Shown here: one piece after another, positions 34,760 through 43,970 of the stretch | How the letters are laid out: the number at the start of each line of letters is the position of its first letter | Numbering within the stretch: the stretch's first letter is position 1 | Source of the DNA: JBHEBG01 sp046557915 | Lineage (GTDB): Bacteria; Bacteroidota; Bacteroidia; Flavobacteriales; Flavobacteriaceae | Direction: 5' to 3' | NCBI RefSeq assembly: GCF_046557915.1 | Contig: NZ_JBHEBG010000001.1 | Location: 434,001 to 498,000 of the forward strand | Length of the DNA stretch: 64,000 nt | Program-made: the position numbers and the translations under genes | Notes under the pieces: generated by a model | Told to the model about the DNA's origin: nothing | What the model saw: the letters and a program-made list of their open reading frames with translations, nothing else | Databases searched by the model: none

Positions 34760-35737
34760 TTACATATTCAACAAATAGGCAAAAACCAACGGGGCAACGA
34801 TTGTGGCATCACTTTCTATAATGAATTTTGGAGTACCTATATCCAGTTTTCCCCATGTTATCTTTTCGTTTGGCACAGCTCCGGAGTAAGAGCCATAGCT
34901 GGTAGTTGAATCGCTTATCTGGCAGAAGTAACTCCAAAATGGAGTACCAACTTCTTCCAAGTCTTGATATAGCATTGGCACAACGCAAATAGGGAAATCC
35001 CCTGCTATACCACCTCCGATCTGAAAAAACCCAATACCATTTTCGCTATTGTTCTTGTACCAATCCGCCAAGAAGGTCATGTACTCAATTCCAGATTTCA
35101 TGGTGCTTGCCTTGAGCTCGCCTTTGATGACATAACTGGCAAAAATATTCCCCATGGTACTGTCTTCCCATCCGGGAACTACCATGGGCAAATTGGCCTG
35201 GGCAGCGGCAAACATCCATGAATCTCGAATATCTATTTCATAATGTTCCTCTAAAACACCGGACAACAACAATCGGTACATGAACTCGTGCGGAAATAAA
35301 CGTTCCCCATTTTCATCGGCTTGTTTCCATATGTTATGGATATGCTTCTGCAAACGGCGAAACGCTTCTTCCTCAGGGATGCACGTATCGGTAACCCGGT
35401 TGAGTCCTCTTTCGAGTAAATCCCATTCATCCTGTGGGGTCAAATCCCTATAATGAGGAACCCTTTTGTAATGGGAGTGGGCCACCAGATTCATAATATC
35501 CTCCTCCAAATTAGCCCCAGTGCATGATATGATATGAACTTTTTCAGAGCGGATCATATCCGAAAAAATCTTGCCGAGCTCTGCCGTACTCATTGCTCCG
35601 GCCAATGACACCAACATTTTGGAACCTCGTTCCAATTGTGCTTCATATCCTTTTGCTGCATCTACTAAAGACGCTGCATTGAAGTGCAAAAAATGTTTCT
35701 CTAAAAACTGGGAAATTTCCCCTTTACTGTTCATCAT
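34760..35737 (-). CDS. Deoxyhypusine synthase-like protein
   Basis: I chose the ATG at 35737 (325 residues), since homologues begin near SKGEISQFLEKHF; the frame extends to 35791. The catalytic lysine region is preserved: AVPNEKITWGKL, Lys about 297. NAD-site glycine motifs GCTGANLEED-like and GGGIAGDFP are present. Bacteria lack eIF5A, so it probably transfers an aminobutyl group in polyamine synthesis, for example making homospermidine. It overlaps speB by 14 bases and follows speA-speB. The exact reaction is inferred. Confidence 0.88.
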   Translation of the reverse strand: MMNSKGEISQFLEKHFLHFNAASLVDAAKGYEAQLERGSKMLVSLAGAMSTAELGKIFSDMIRSEKVHIISCTGANLEEDIMNLVAHSHYKRVPHYRDLTPQDEWDLLERGLNRVTDTCIPEEEAFRRLQKHIHNIWKQADENGERLFPHEFMYRLLLSGVLEEHYEIDIRDSWMFAAAQANLPMVVPGWEDSTMGNIFASYVIKGELKASTMKSGIEYMTFLADWYKNNSENGIGFFQIGGGIAGDFPICVVPMLYQDLEEVGTPFWSYFCQISDSTTSYGSYSGAVPNEKITWGKLDIGTPKFIIESDATIVAPLVFAYLLNM

Positions 35738-36662
35738 ATTGCTCACCGTTCCTTTCAAATTTTTCAAAATTGTTGGGTTGCTCATATTCATCCTCTATTT
35801 CTTCCATGTTCCGTTTGAATTTGTAGCTCAGCATTTTATAGTAAAGCTTTGCGGCCAAAAAATCTGAGGATTTCTCCTTTTTATTGGGACAGAGTTCCAC
35901 TATATCAAAGCCAACTACATTGCATTCCTCAAAAATCCGTTTTAGAAATTCAAGGGTTTCGTACCAAAAAAGTCCCCCCGGCTCCGGTGTTCCTGTTGAT
36001 GGAAGAATTGAAGGGTCCAGAGCATCCAAATCGAAAGTGATATAAACATTGTCCGTCATCAAATCTAAAACATTGTCCATCCAATAGTCATCAGTGGCCA
36101 TTTCATGGGCGAAAAACACATTCTGTCTGTTCATTACCGATAGTTCTAAACTGTCCATACTGCGAATGCCTACTTGCACTAAATTTGCAGTCTGGGAGGT
36201 TTCGTACATGGCACATGCATGGTTACATCTGGAACCGTTGTACTCTTCCCTTAAATCTGCATGTGCGTCTATCTGTAATACCGTTAAGTTCATATATGAT
36301 TCGTTGAACGCCCTAATGGCACCTATGGAAACGGAATGCTCCCCGCCAATCATGGTGACCATTTTTCCTCGGTTGATAAAATCTTTTACCTCCTTATGCA
36401 CAGTATTGACCATGTTTTCCGGTGAATCGAACCCATCCAAGGTCTCGGTCAAATAAATTCCTTCCTGATACACTTCGCTATCCGTTTCAATATCGTAGAG
36501 CTCCATATTTTCTGAAGCTTCCAAAAATGCTTCTGGGCCTTTATCGGCTCCTTTTCCCCAAGTGCTAGTGCCATCGTAAGCCACCGGGATCAACACCACT
36601 TTGGACTTTTCCACGGATGCGTACTCCTCGGGTATTCCAGCATAGGTTCTTGTTAGTTTCAT
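35724..36662 (-). CDS. speB: Agmatinase
   Basis: The 312 residues form a ureohydrolase that cleaves agmatine to putrescine and urea. Manganese ligands are intact: His109 (GGEHS), Asp132-His134-Asp136 (DAHAD), Asp211 and Asp213 (TFDLDALDPS). The neighbouring arginine decarboxylase makes agmatine the expected substrate rather than arginine. It starts 12 bases after speA and overlaps the next gene. Confidence 0.93.
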   Translation of the reverse strand: MKLTRTYAGIPEEYASVEKSKVVLIPVAYDGTSTWGKGADKGPEAFLEASENMELYDIETDSEVYQEGIYLTETLDGFDSPENMVNTVHKEVKDFINRGKMVTMIGGEHSVSIGAIRAFNESYMNLTVLQIDAHADLREEYNGSRCNHACAMYETSQTANLVQVGIRSMDSLELSVMNRQNVFFAHEMATDDYWMDNVLDLMTDNVYITFDLDALDPSILPSTGTPEPGGLFWYETLEFLKRIFEECNVVGFDIVELCPNKKEKSSDFLAAKLYYKMLSYKFKRNMEEIEDEYEQPNNFEKFERNGEQYDEQ

Positions 36663-36674
36663 CTTAATTATAGT

Positions 36675-38126
36675 TTATGGTTGATAGACCATTTTTTTGT
36701 TTCTTAAAACTTTGGGTTCTGAAACCTTCGGTTTGCCATAGCCCAAAATGGAAAGAAAGTCTCCAGCGGTCTGCTGTTCGGCAAAAAGACGGGTCTTTAG
36801 GTTTCCTTCATCATCTTTATTGATCAAAATATGTTTGGGCTGGGGAATCAAACAATGTTGTAAACCACCAAAACCACCTATGGTCTCTTGGTAGGCTCCT
36901 GTATTGAAAAAACCTACATATAATGGCCGTTCCTTTTTGAACTTGGGAAGGTAGATGGCGTTCATATGCTGCTCCGAATTGTAATAATCGTCACTATCGC
37001 AGGTGAGTCCTCCCAATAGCACTCGCTCATATTCCTCGTTCCATCTATTGACGGCCAGCATAATGAACTTTTTGCTAATGGCCCATGCATCGGGAATAGT
37101 GGTTATGAACGAGGAGTCGATCATATTCCATTTTTCACGGTCGTTCTGTTGTTTTTGATAAACTACCTGATAAATGGCACCGCCACTCTCGCCAACCGTA
37201 AAACTGCCAAACTCGGTGAAGATATCCGGAACCTCAACATTTGCTTCCCTGCAAGCTTGATTGATTTGGTTAACGATCTCGTCCACCATATACTCGTAAT
37301 CATAATCAAATGCCAATGAGTTTTTTATGGGGAAGCCTCCACCAATATTCAAGCTATCTAGTGTTGGGCATATTTTTTTTAAATTGATGTATACCCTTAG
37401 GCACTTTAAAAGCTCGTTCCAATAGTAGGCGGTGTCCCGTATACCGGTATTGATGAAAAAGTGGAGCATTTTAAGCTCAACCTTTGGATTGTCCTTAATG
37501 GCCTGCACATAGAAAGGAACAATGTTTTTATATCCGATGCCCAGCCTTGAGGTATAAAACTCAAATTTGGGTTCCTCTTCAGAGGCAATACGGATTCCCA
37601 CCTTAAAGTTCTCATGAATTTCATCCCCAAGTAGATTGAGTTCTTCAAAATTATCAATGATGGGGATGCAGTTTTTGTGGCCATTATTTATGAATCGGGC
37701 AATTTTATCAACATATTCATCCCTTTTGAAACCGTTGCATAGCACATAGGTCGAATCTGAAATCTTGCCTTCAGCCTTTAAGTGTTCCACAATGTCAATA
37801 TCGAATGTTGAGGAAGTCTCAATATGGATCTTGTTCTTGAGCGCTTCGTTAAGAACATGCTCAAAATGCGAACTCTTGGTGCAATAGCTATAGTGATAAG
37901 TTCCAGCATAGTGATGTTTACGGATTGCTGTCGCGAACCACTTTTTGGTTCGTTGGATATTCTCGGATATTTTTGGGAGATAGGTGAACTTAAGGGGTGA
38001 TCCATAATGGTTAGTCAAAGCCATGAGGTCAATCCCGTGAAAGTGTAAATTATTTTCCGCAAGTTGAAACTCCTTTTGTGGAAAATCATAGGTCTGTTCT
38101 ATCAAATCGATGTATTTGGTCTTCAT
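36675..38126 (-). CDS. speA: Arginine decarboxylase, PLP fold III
   Basis: The 483 residues form a decarboxylase of the alanine-racemase fold. The PLP-binding lysine is Lys84 in YCTKSSHF. Glycine-rich GGGFPIKN and the late VGFFNTGAYQ segment hold cofactor and active-site residues. It is shorter than enterobacterial SpeA (about 650), as usual in Bacteroidota. It heads the operon arginine to agmatine to putrescine, followed by the deoxyhypusine-synthase-like step. Confidence 0.9.
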   Translation of the reverse strand: MKTKYIDLIEQTYDFPQKEFQLAENNLHFHGIDLMALTNHYGSPLKFTYLPKISENIQRTKKWFATAIRKHHYAGTYHYSYCTKSSHFEHVLNEALKNKIHIETSSTFDIDIVEHLKAEGKISDSTYVLCNGFKRDEYVDKIARFINNGHKNCIPIIDNFEELNLLGDEIHENFKVGIRIASEEEPKFEFYTSRLGIGYKNIVPFYVQAIKDNPKVELKMLHFFINTGIRDTAYYWNELLKCLRVYINLKKICPTLDSLNIGGGFPIKNSLAFDYDYEYMVDEIVNQINQACREANVEVPDIFTEFGSFTVGESGGAIYQVVYQKQQNDREKWNMIDSSFITTIPDAWAISKKFIMLAVNRWNEEYERVLLGGLTCDSDDYYNSEQHMNAIYLPKFKKERPLYVGFFNTGAYQETIGGFGGLQHCLIPQPKHILINKDDEGNLKTRLFAEQQTAGDFLSILGYGKPKVSEPKVLRNKKMVYQP

Positions 38127-38749
38127 CTGTATTTCGCATTAATAAAAAAGTGATTAAGGGTTGTGGAAATTGACCAATCTCAAATACGGAATACAAAAAA
38201 CCTGTCCGGCGTAGAACTAAAAACTCGCAGATACAAACTACGATAAGAAGAAAACATTTCGGAAGTCAGCCCTATTATTCGGTGTCCTATCCCTAAGACG
38301 GCTTTTTGGGTAGACTTCTTTATCCCCATAAGCCCGAACTCGAAAAAAGTTTTCAAAACAAAAGGCAATGCGTCCGATTAAGTGGACTCATTTATTTAAT
38401 GGTAAACATAATAAAAATTTCAATTCAAAAACTTTTCCTAAAAAAGAAACTTTATCGAGCTAGAATCATTTTTGAGGCCTTAAAACCGGCATTTTATGAA
38501 ACTTTTAACTTTGGTAAGTGGTGCACTTTTTGAGAGTGTCCCACTCGCTATTATATTTTAATAGTTACGTTCATTCGTTGTTCATAGGACAGTTTGATAG
38601 GGCAAACGAATTATTCTTGGCCTAATATCATACACCCTTAACGCAATGGGATACAATTCTGAAATTGTATTTTTGGATGATTTTCGCGTGTCTAAAATGA
38701 GTCTAACTTTTGCCAATTTTGATGCTTTATTTACATCAAGTTAGGAATA
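38127..38749. other. Long intergenic stretch, no gene supported
   Basis: About 620 bases upstream of speA. Several short frames exist, but none shows a domain, a plausible start site or neighbour-like codon use. No recognisable integrase remnant was seen. It must contain the speA promoter on the minus strand, but no TAnnTTTG box was convincing. Confidence 0.5.
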
Positions 38750-38772
38750 AAAATGCACAGTTTGTGCACACT
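38750..38772. repeat. 23-nt palindromic element, right island copy
   Basis: It is identical to 30213-30235, in the same orientation, and contains TGCACA-GTT-TGTGCA. It ends 117 bases before the right tRNA repeat. Confidence 0.8.
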
Positions 38773-38889
38773 ATTTGTTGAAATCAGATGATATTGAATG
38801 ATTTCAAATTTTATGAAAAATGGCGTAACACACTGAAAAACAAACAAATAAAATTATTTTTTGATTTTAAAAGAATGCTGATTCGGAAA

Positions 38890-38933
<44 letters not shown>

Positions 38934-38945
38934 AGTATCAATAAG

Positions 38946-38978
38946 GCTTCAAGAGTTTTTAACTTTTGAAGCTTTTTT
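38946..38978 (+). terminator. Terminator-like hairpin after the right tRNA fragment
   Basis: GCTTCAAGAG pairs with CTTTTGAAGC (10 bp, one G-U) over 7 bases, followed by six T. It is where a tRNA terminator would be. The bases 38979-39225 hold no supported gene. Confidence 0.8.
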
Positions 38979-39225
38979 AATTTACGTAAAATCGCGTAAG
39001 AATTACACTCCTCTTTTTGTCCATCGCCGTCCATTGGTTTTGTACTCTTAGACTTAAAACAAAGTTCCTTTCCCATTATTTATGACAGAAAACTAGCAAA
39101 AGGCACAACCATCAACTATATTTATGACTCATGAGCTGAGATGATGGTCACCCAGGGAGGAACGCCATACAACGCCGTAAACAAAGCCCATTTGACATCT
39201 ATTTTGGGGCAACCAACGGAAAATT

Positions 39226-39645
39226 ATGATTTTATCAATTTTATTAAGCTTAATACTAATTGGACTTGGATTAATTCATTTCAATTGGGTCTTTGGAGGA
39301 AAATTTGGTTTTTCAGAATCACTACCCACCAAGGAAAACGGAGAAAGAGTGTTGAATCCGAAAAAAATTGATAGTGCGATAGTTGGAATTGGACTAACCG
39401 CATTCGGGATTTTTTATGTACTAAAATCTGGACTTATTGAATACCATTTGCCTGAATGGATTATGAAATACGGGGGTTGGATAATACCAATAATATTTAT
39501 TTTACGAGCAATAGGAGAGTTTAAATATGTAGGGTTTTTTAAAAGCGTAAAGAAAACTGAATTCGGAAAATTGGACACCAAATTCTTTTCGCCTTTATGT
39601 TTGATAATTGGAATATTTGGAATGATAATTCAACTCATGAAATAA
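39226..39645 (+). CDS. DUF3995-family membrane protein
   Basis: The 139-residue protein has four predicted membrane helices. Early LGLIHFNWVFGGKFG and the SLPTKENGE turn are typical of DUF3995. Its function is unknown. It stands alone between the tRNA-Ala fragment and a secreted amidohydrolase, in the outer part of the accessory region. It is AT-rich compared with core genes nearby, consistent with transfer. Confidence 0.8.
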   Translation: MILSILLSLILIGLGLIHFNWVFGGKFGFSESLPTKENGERVLNPKKIDSAIVGIGLTAFGIFYVLKSGLIEYHLPEWIMKYGGWIIPIIFILRAIGEFKYVGFFKSVKKTEFGKLDTKFFSPLCLIIGIFGMIIQLMK

Positions 39646-39843
39646 AACCCAATGCTAAGAAAGCGTTTAAAACATTGCTAATAAGTAATAAAAATAGGCT
39701 CTGGGTTAATTCGAAAAACTAGTGTTTTTTACACGCCACCTTTAATACACAAGACAATTATGTTCAAATTGGAAGCGCTCAATCCAAAAACACAAAATTA
39801 AGGGTAACCTAATTTTTAACTAAACAACCAAAAAAGAATTAAA

Positions 39844-41157
39844 ATGAAAAAAATGTACCTATTACTTGTATTAAGCTTTCTTTTAAATCATACAATTTCA
39901 AATGCCCAATCAAATGAAATCCAAAACGAAATTCAAACTAAAGTAAAAGGGATTGAGCAGAAGGTGATAGATTGGCGAAGGGATATTCATCAAAACCCTG
40001 AATTAGGTAATCGCGAAGTTCGAACGGCAGCTATGGTGGCGAAGCATTTGGAATCTCTTGGCATGGAAGTAATAACCAATGTTGGTATAACTGGTGTCAT
40101 CGGGGTTCTTAAAGGTAGTCTCCCTGGCCCTGTAATAGCTTTACGAGCAGACATGGATGCATTACCCGTCTTAGAAAGAACTCCTGTTCCTTTTGCTTCC
40201 AAAGTGAAGACCGTTTACGATGGAAAAGAAACCAGCGTTATGCATGCTTGTGGTCACGATTCTCATGTGGCAATTCTAATGGGTGTTGCAGAAATTTTGT
40301 CTGGAATGCAAAAGGATTTAAAAGGAACCGTTAAATTTATTTTTCAACCTGCTGAAGAAGGAGCCCCGAAAGGGGAAGAAGGTGGCGCCGAACTCATGGT
40401 TAAAGAAGGGGCATTAAAAAATCCAAATGTTGATGTTATTTTCGGACTTCATATCAATGCACAAGTCGAGGTCGGAAAAATCACCTATCGCCCTGGAGGT
40501 ATGTTTGCAGGAGTTGGCGACTTGAAGATTACGGTAAAAGGGAAGTCGTCACATGGTGCAGAGCCCTGGTTTTCGGTTGATCCGATTGTGACCTCTGCTC
40601 AAATTATAAACAATCTTCAAACCATAATGAGCCGTAATGTAGAAATTACACGAAATGCCGCCGTGGTTACTATTGGTTCAATACATGGCGGTAACCGTTC
40701 CAACATAATTCCCGAACAAGTGGAGATGCTCGGTACGGTAAGGACATTAAGTGATGCAGATGAAAAATTGATTTTTAACCGCATTCGTCAAATAGCAACT
40801 AAAACAGCTGAAGCAAACGGAGCTGAAGCCATTGTGGAACTGCCCTATTCATCGCATTACCCAGTTACATACAATAACCTCGACCTTACAGCAAAAATGT
40901 TACCATCCTTAGAGAAATCCGCCGGCATGTCAAATGTTATCCTGGTACCCGCAGAAACCGGAGCCGAAGATTTTTCGTTTTTTGCCAATGAAGTCCCGGG
41001 TTTTTATTTTTATATAGGCGGATTACCAAAAGGACAAGATCCTAAAACCTCTGCGCCGCATCACACTCCTGACTTTTTCCTTGACGAAAGTGGATTTATT
41101 TTAGGTGTTAATGCAATGGTTAATTTAGTAGCTGATTATATGGAAATTGGTAAGTAA
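39844..41157 (+). CDS. Secreted M20D amidohydrolase (N-acyl amino acid hydrolase type)
   Basis: The 437 residues include a signal peptide ending ISNAQ. M20D motifs: RRDIHQNPELGNRE, RADMDALPV, MHACGHDSH with metal-binding Cys and His, QPAEEG with Glu, and the late HHTPDFFLDE. All usual ligands are present. It would remove acyl groups from amino acids or act on related amides in the periplasm. It ends 14 bases before the decayed tRNA-Ala fragment. Confidence 0.92.
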   Translation: MKKMYLLLVLSFLLNHTISNAQSNEIQNEIQTKVKGIEQKVIDWRRDIHQNPELGNREVRTAAMVAKHLESLGMEVITNVGITGVIGVLKGSLPGPVIALRADMDALPVLERTPVPFASKVKTVYDGKETSVMHACGHDSHVAILMGVAEILSGMQKDLKGTVKFIFQPAEEGAPKGEEGGAELMVKEGALKNPNVDVIFGLHINAQVEVGKITYRPGGMFAGVGDLKITVKGKSSHGAEPWFSVDPIVTSAQIINNLQTIMSRNVEITRNAAVVTIGSIHGGNRSNIIPEQVEMLGTVRTLSDADEKLIFNRIRQIATKTAEANGAEAIVELPYSSHYPVTYNNLDLTAKMLPSLEKSAGMSNVILVPAETGAEDFSFFANEVPGFYFYIGGLPKGQDPKTSAPHHTPDFFLDESGFILGVNAMVNLVADYMEIGK

Positions 41158-41170
41158 TGACCAATGAAAT

Positions 41171-41213
41171 CTGGTCGGTAAGAGGTCATCGGTTCTATCC
41201 GGGTATTCTCCAC
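41171..41213 (+). repeat. Decayed tRNA-Ala 3' fragment
   Basis: About 35 of 43 bases match the tRNA-Ala 3' part, including GAGGTCA and GTATTCTCCAC. Eight mismatches break the T-arm pairing. It is followed by a terminator. It marks the outer end of an older insertion. Confidence 0.78.
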
Positions 41214-41241
41214 AAAAAAGGCTCGCAATTGCGAGCCTTTT
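41214..41241. terminator. Bidirectional terminator
   Basis: GGCTCGC-AATT-GCGAGCC is flanked by six A on the left and TTTT on the right. It serves both the plus-strand side and the minus-strand stress-protein gene. Confidence 0.88.
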
Positions 41242-41246
41242 CGTAT

Positions 41247-42047
41247 TTAGCCTTTCTTAACCCTGCATAGCACTAAGACCGGTATGGGCGCAAAGAATTC
41301 GGACTTAAGTACCGTATTCTTTTCCCATAGTTTTTTGAAAAATCCGCGTTTTCTCCTAAAGACACAAAGCAAATCGGGGTGTTGCGCCTGAAAGTGTTCT
41401 AGAACACCCAAATAAGTGGTAGGGTTTTCAGTAATCGTAAGTTGTTCGCTTATGTCCATTAAGGCCGTACTTACCTTTAAATCATCGTCAGAATAGCCAG
41501 GAGTCTTTACCAACAACAAATTTACTTTTGCCTTAAATTTCTCCTGTACTGCAATTAAGGGATTCAGTATTTTCTTTTTCTTTAATATTCCTGACTTAAA
41601 AGCCGTAAGGATAGTCTTATACGGCTTAAAAGTAGCTCCTTTTGGTACAATCAAGGTAGGTATATTGGCCTGCTTCATTATACGCCCTGAAGTATTTCCC
41701 AAATAAAGCTCTTCTTGTATATCATTGCTTTTAGGAGCTATCAAAATTAAATCTATACCTAAAGCCTTGTCTATCTCCTCCAAGCCATCTATTAAATCCC
41801 CATTGTAGGTCGCAATCTTAATATCTACCTTCTTTTGGTCTACCTTACCTATAATCTCCTTTAATCGTTCTTTACTATTTTCAGTTACCTTTTCCGTAAT
41901 ATTCGTTAGCCCGCCTGCCCTTGTCATTACACTAAATACGTCCATAACGTATACTTGTGACTCAAATTGGGATGCAAAATCCACCGCGTACTGCAAGGTT
42001 TCGTGAGCTGCCGGTGAAGTGCCGATAGGAACCAAAATATTTTTCAT
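41247..42047 (-). CDS. Universal stress protein, tandem Usp domains
   Basis: The 266 residues contain an N-terminal Usp domain beginning MKNILVPIGTSPAAHETLQYA and ending around LIVPKG. A second, weaker half follows. The G-x9-G nucleotide loop is visible in the first domain (GNTSGRIMKQ). It is a cytoplasmic protein of stress or energy limitation. It is the right flank of the tRNA island, so relatives without the island should have it near tRNA-Ala. Confidence 0.88.
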   Translation of the reverse strand: MKNILVPIGTSPAAHETLQYAVDFASQFESQVYVMDVFSVMTRAGGLTNITEKVTENSKERLKEIIGKVDQKKVDIKIATYNGDLIDGLEEIDKALGIDLILIAPKSNDIQEELYLGNTSGRIMKQANIPTLIVPKGATFKPYKTILTAFKSGILKKKKILNPLIAVQEKFKAKVNLLLVKTPGYSDDDLKVSTALMDISEQLTITENPTTYLGVLEHFQAQHPDLLCVFRRKRGFFKKLWEKNTVLKSEFFAPIPVLVLCRVKKG

Positions 42048-42102
42048 CTATTCAGAATTACGATTTATACTATAAATTTACGATTAAATTGTACTCAATA
42101 CC

Positions 42103-42603
42103 ATGATCAGACATGCAAAGATATCGGAAATAAACGATATTCTGAACTTAACCAAGGCCTGCGCAGCAAATATGATAGAAAAAGGGATCTACCAATGGAA
42201 CGAACATTACCCTTCCAAAGCCGCTTTTGAAACCGATATTGAAAGAAACGAGCTCTATGTTTTGGAACTAAATGCTGTGATTGAGGGCATCATAGTAATT
42301 TCAACCTTAATGGATAAAGAATACGAGCCCGTAGCATGGCTTACCCCCAATAAGGACAATATCTATATCCATAGGTTGGGAATACATCCCAAAATTCAGG
42401 GTAAGGGATACGCACAACAACTAATGGATTTTGCCGAAAAATATGCTAAAACCAATGATTTTGTTTCCGTACGTTTAGATACCTTTAGTCAAAATAAAAG
42501 AAATCAGAAATTCTATGAAACAAGAGGTTATAAAAAATTGGGTGATATCCACTTTCCAAAGCAAAGCCATTTTCCTTTTCACTGTTATGAATTAGTATTT
42601 TAA
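42103..42603 (+). CDS. GNAT-family N-acetyltransferase
   Basis: The 166 residues have the GNAT acetyl-CoA loop (IHPKIQGKGYAQQLM) and a late SVRLDTFSQNKRNQKFYETRGY segment. The acceptor is unknown. It is divergent from the stress-protein gene. The next gene begins 11 bases later. Confidence 0.92.
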   Translation: MIRHAKISEINDILNLTKACAANMIEKGIYQWNEHYPSKAAFETDIERNELYVLELNAVIEGIIVISTLMDKEYEPVAWLTPNKDNIYIHRLGIHPKIQGKGYAQQLMDFAEKYAKTNDFVSVRLDTFSQNKRNQKFYETRGYKKLGDIHFPKQSHFPFHCYELVF

Positions 42604-42614
42604 CCTCGCTCTAT

Positions 42615-43949
42615 TTGAAAACTGTTGTAAGTTTTAATACCATAAACAACCTTGCTATCCCTGCTACTATTGCCGGGATTGCAGAACCCTTATTATCTAT
42701 TACCGATACTGCCATAGTTGGTAATATTCCCAAGGATAGTCTAGAGTCATTGGCAGCCGCTGGTATTGTGGGTTCTTTTTTATCTATGCTGATATGGATT
42801 TTGGGGCAGACACGTAGTTCTATTTCGGCCATCATTTCTCAATATCTGGGGGCCGGAAGATTGGATGAAGTGAAAGCACTACCGGCCCAGGCAATTTTCT
42901 TTAATATTCTACTGAGTATCGTTATCTTACTTTCTACAGTATTTATAGTCGAAGATATTTTTAGATTATTAGAAGCATCCGGGAAAATATTGGAACTGTG
43001 CATTTCGTATTACGGTATTAGGGTATGGGGATTTCCGCTTACTCTTTTCACCTTTGCCATTTTTGGAATATTCCGAGGTCTGCAAAACACCTTCTGGCCC
43101 ATGTTGATCGCAATAATCGGGGCACTCCTCAATGTAGTGCTAGATATTGTCTTGGTTTATGGTATCGAAGGATTTATTGACGCCATGTATTTGGAAGGTG
43201 CTGCTTGGGCCAGTCTTATTTCACAGGGAGTCATGGCCATTATGGCATTTGTTATGTTGGTTATAAAAACAGATATAAGCTTAAAATTAAGGTTTCCCTT
43301 ACATCCAGAACTTGGTCGTTTAGTGGTTATGAGTTTAAACCTTTTTGTAAGAGCCCTGGCCCTTAATGCTGCCTTGGTATTGGCGGTAAGAGAGGCTACC
43401 GCTTTGGGGGATAAATATATCGGGGCCCATACAATCGCCATAAACCTATGGCTCTTTGCCGCCTTCTTTATAGATGGATATGGTGCGGCGGGTAACATCA
43501 TGGGCGGCAGGCTGCTGGGAGCCAAGGATTATACCGAGCTTTGGAGGTTAGCTAAGAAAATTATACAGTACGGCCTTGTGGTGAGCTTGGCCCTGGTTGC
43601 TTGCGGGTTTACTTTCTACAGGCCCATTGGACGGATTTTCTCTAACGAGGTTATAGTTTTGGAAACCTTCTATAGCATATTCTTCATACTTATTCTAGGA
43701 TTACCCATGAACACCATCGCCTTTGTTTTCGACGGATTGTTCAAAGGTCTTGGTGAAATGAAATACCTTAGGAATGTATTACTTTCCGCCACTTTTTTAG
43801 GGTTTATCCCAACATTGTATATTGGCATATCCCTAGGATGGGGTTTTTATGCCATATGGATAGCCTTTACCGTTTGGATGGTAGTAAGGGGTTGGGCCCT
43901 TGTTTGGAAATTCAGAAGAAAGTTTCGCCCACTTGTGCAAAACGCTTAA
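42615..43949 (+). CDS. MATE-family efflux transporter
   Basis: The 444-residue protein has about twelve membrane helices in two repeated halves. It starts at TTG; no upstream ATG is available in frame. Family features include ITDTAIVGNI near the N-terminus and the GNIMGGRLLGAKD segment. It exports organic cations or drugs using Na+ or H+. It is probably co-transcribed with the acetyltransferase. Confidence 0.92.
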   Translation: MKTVVSFNTINNLAIPATIAGIAEPLLSITDTAIVGNIPKDSLESLAAAGIVGSFLSMLIWILGQTRSSISAIISQYLGAGRLDEVKALPAQAIFFNILLSIVILLSTVFIVEDIFRLLEASGKILELCISYYGIRVWGFPLTLFTFAIFGIFRGLQNTFWPMLIAIIGALLNVVLDIVLVYGIEGFIDAMYLEGAAWASLISQGVMAIMAFVMLVIKTDISLKLRFPLHPELGRLVVMSLNLFVRALALNAALVLAVREATALGDKYIGAHTIAINLWLFAAFFIDGYGAAGNIMGGRLLGAKDYTELWRLAKKIIQYGLVVSLALVACGFTFYRPIGRIFSNEVIVLETFYSIFFILILGLPMNTIAFVFDGLFKGLGEMKYLRNVLLSATFLGFIPTLYIGISLGWGFYAIWIAFTVWMVVRGWALVWKFRRKFRPLVQNA

Positions 43950-43970
43950 TTTTGAAATAAACACATTCGC

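Noticed and set aside
38306..38533. 75-residue plus-strand frame in the island
   Set aside because: No domain, poor start context and random-looking composition.
39123..39225. Integron-like cassette site near the DUF3995 gene
   Set aside because: Some short inverted repeats resemble cassette boundaries, but no consistent core sites on both sides were found.
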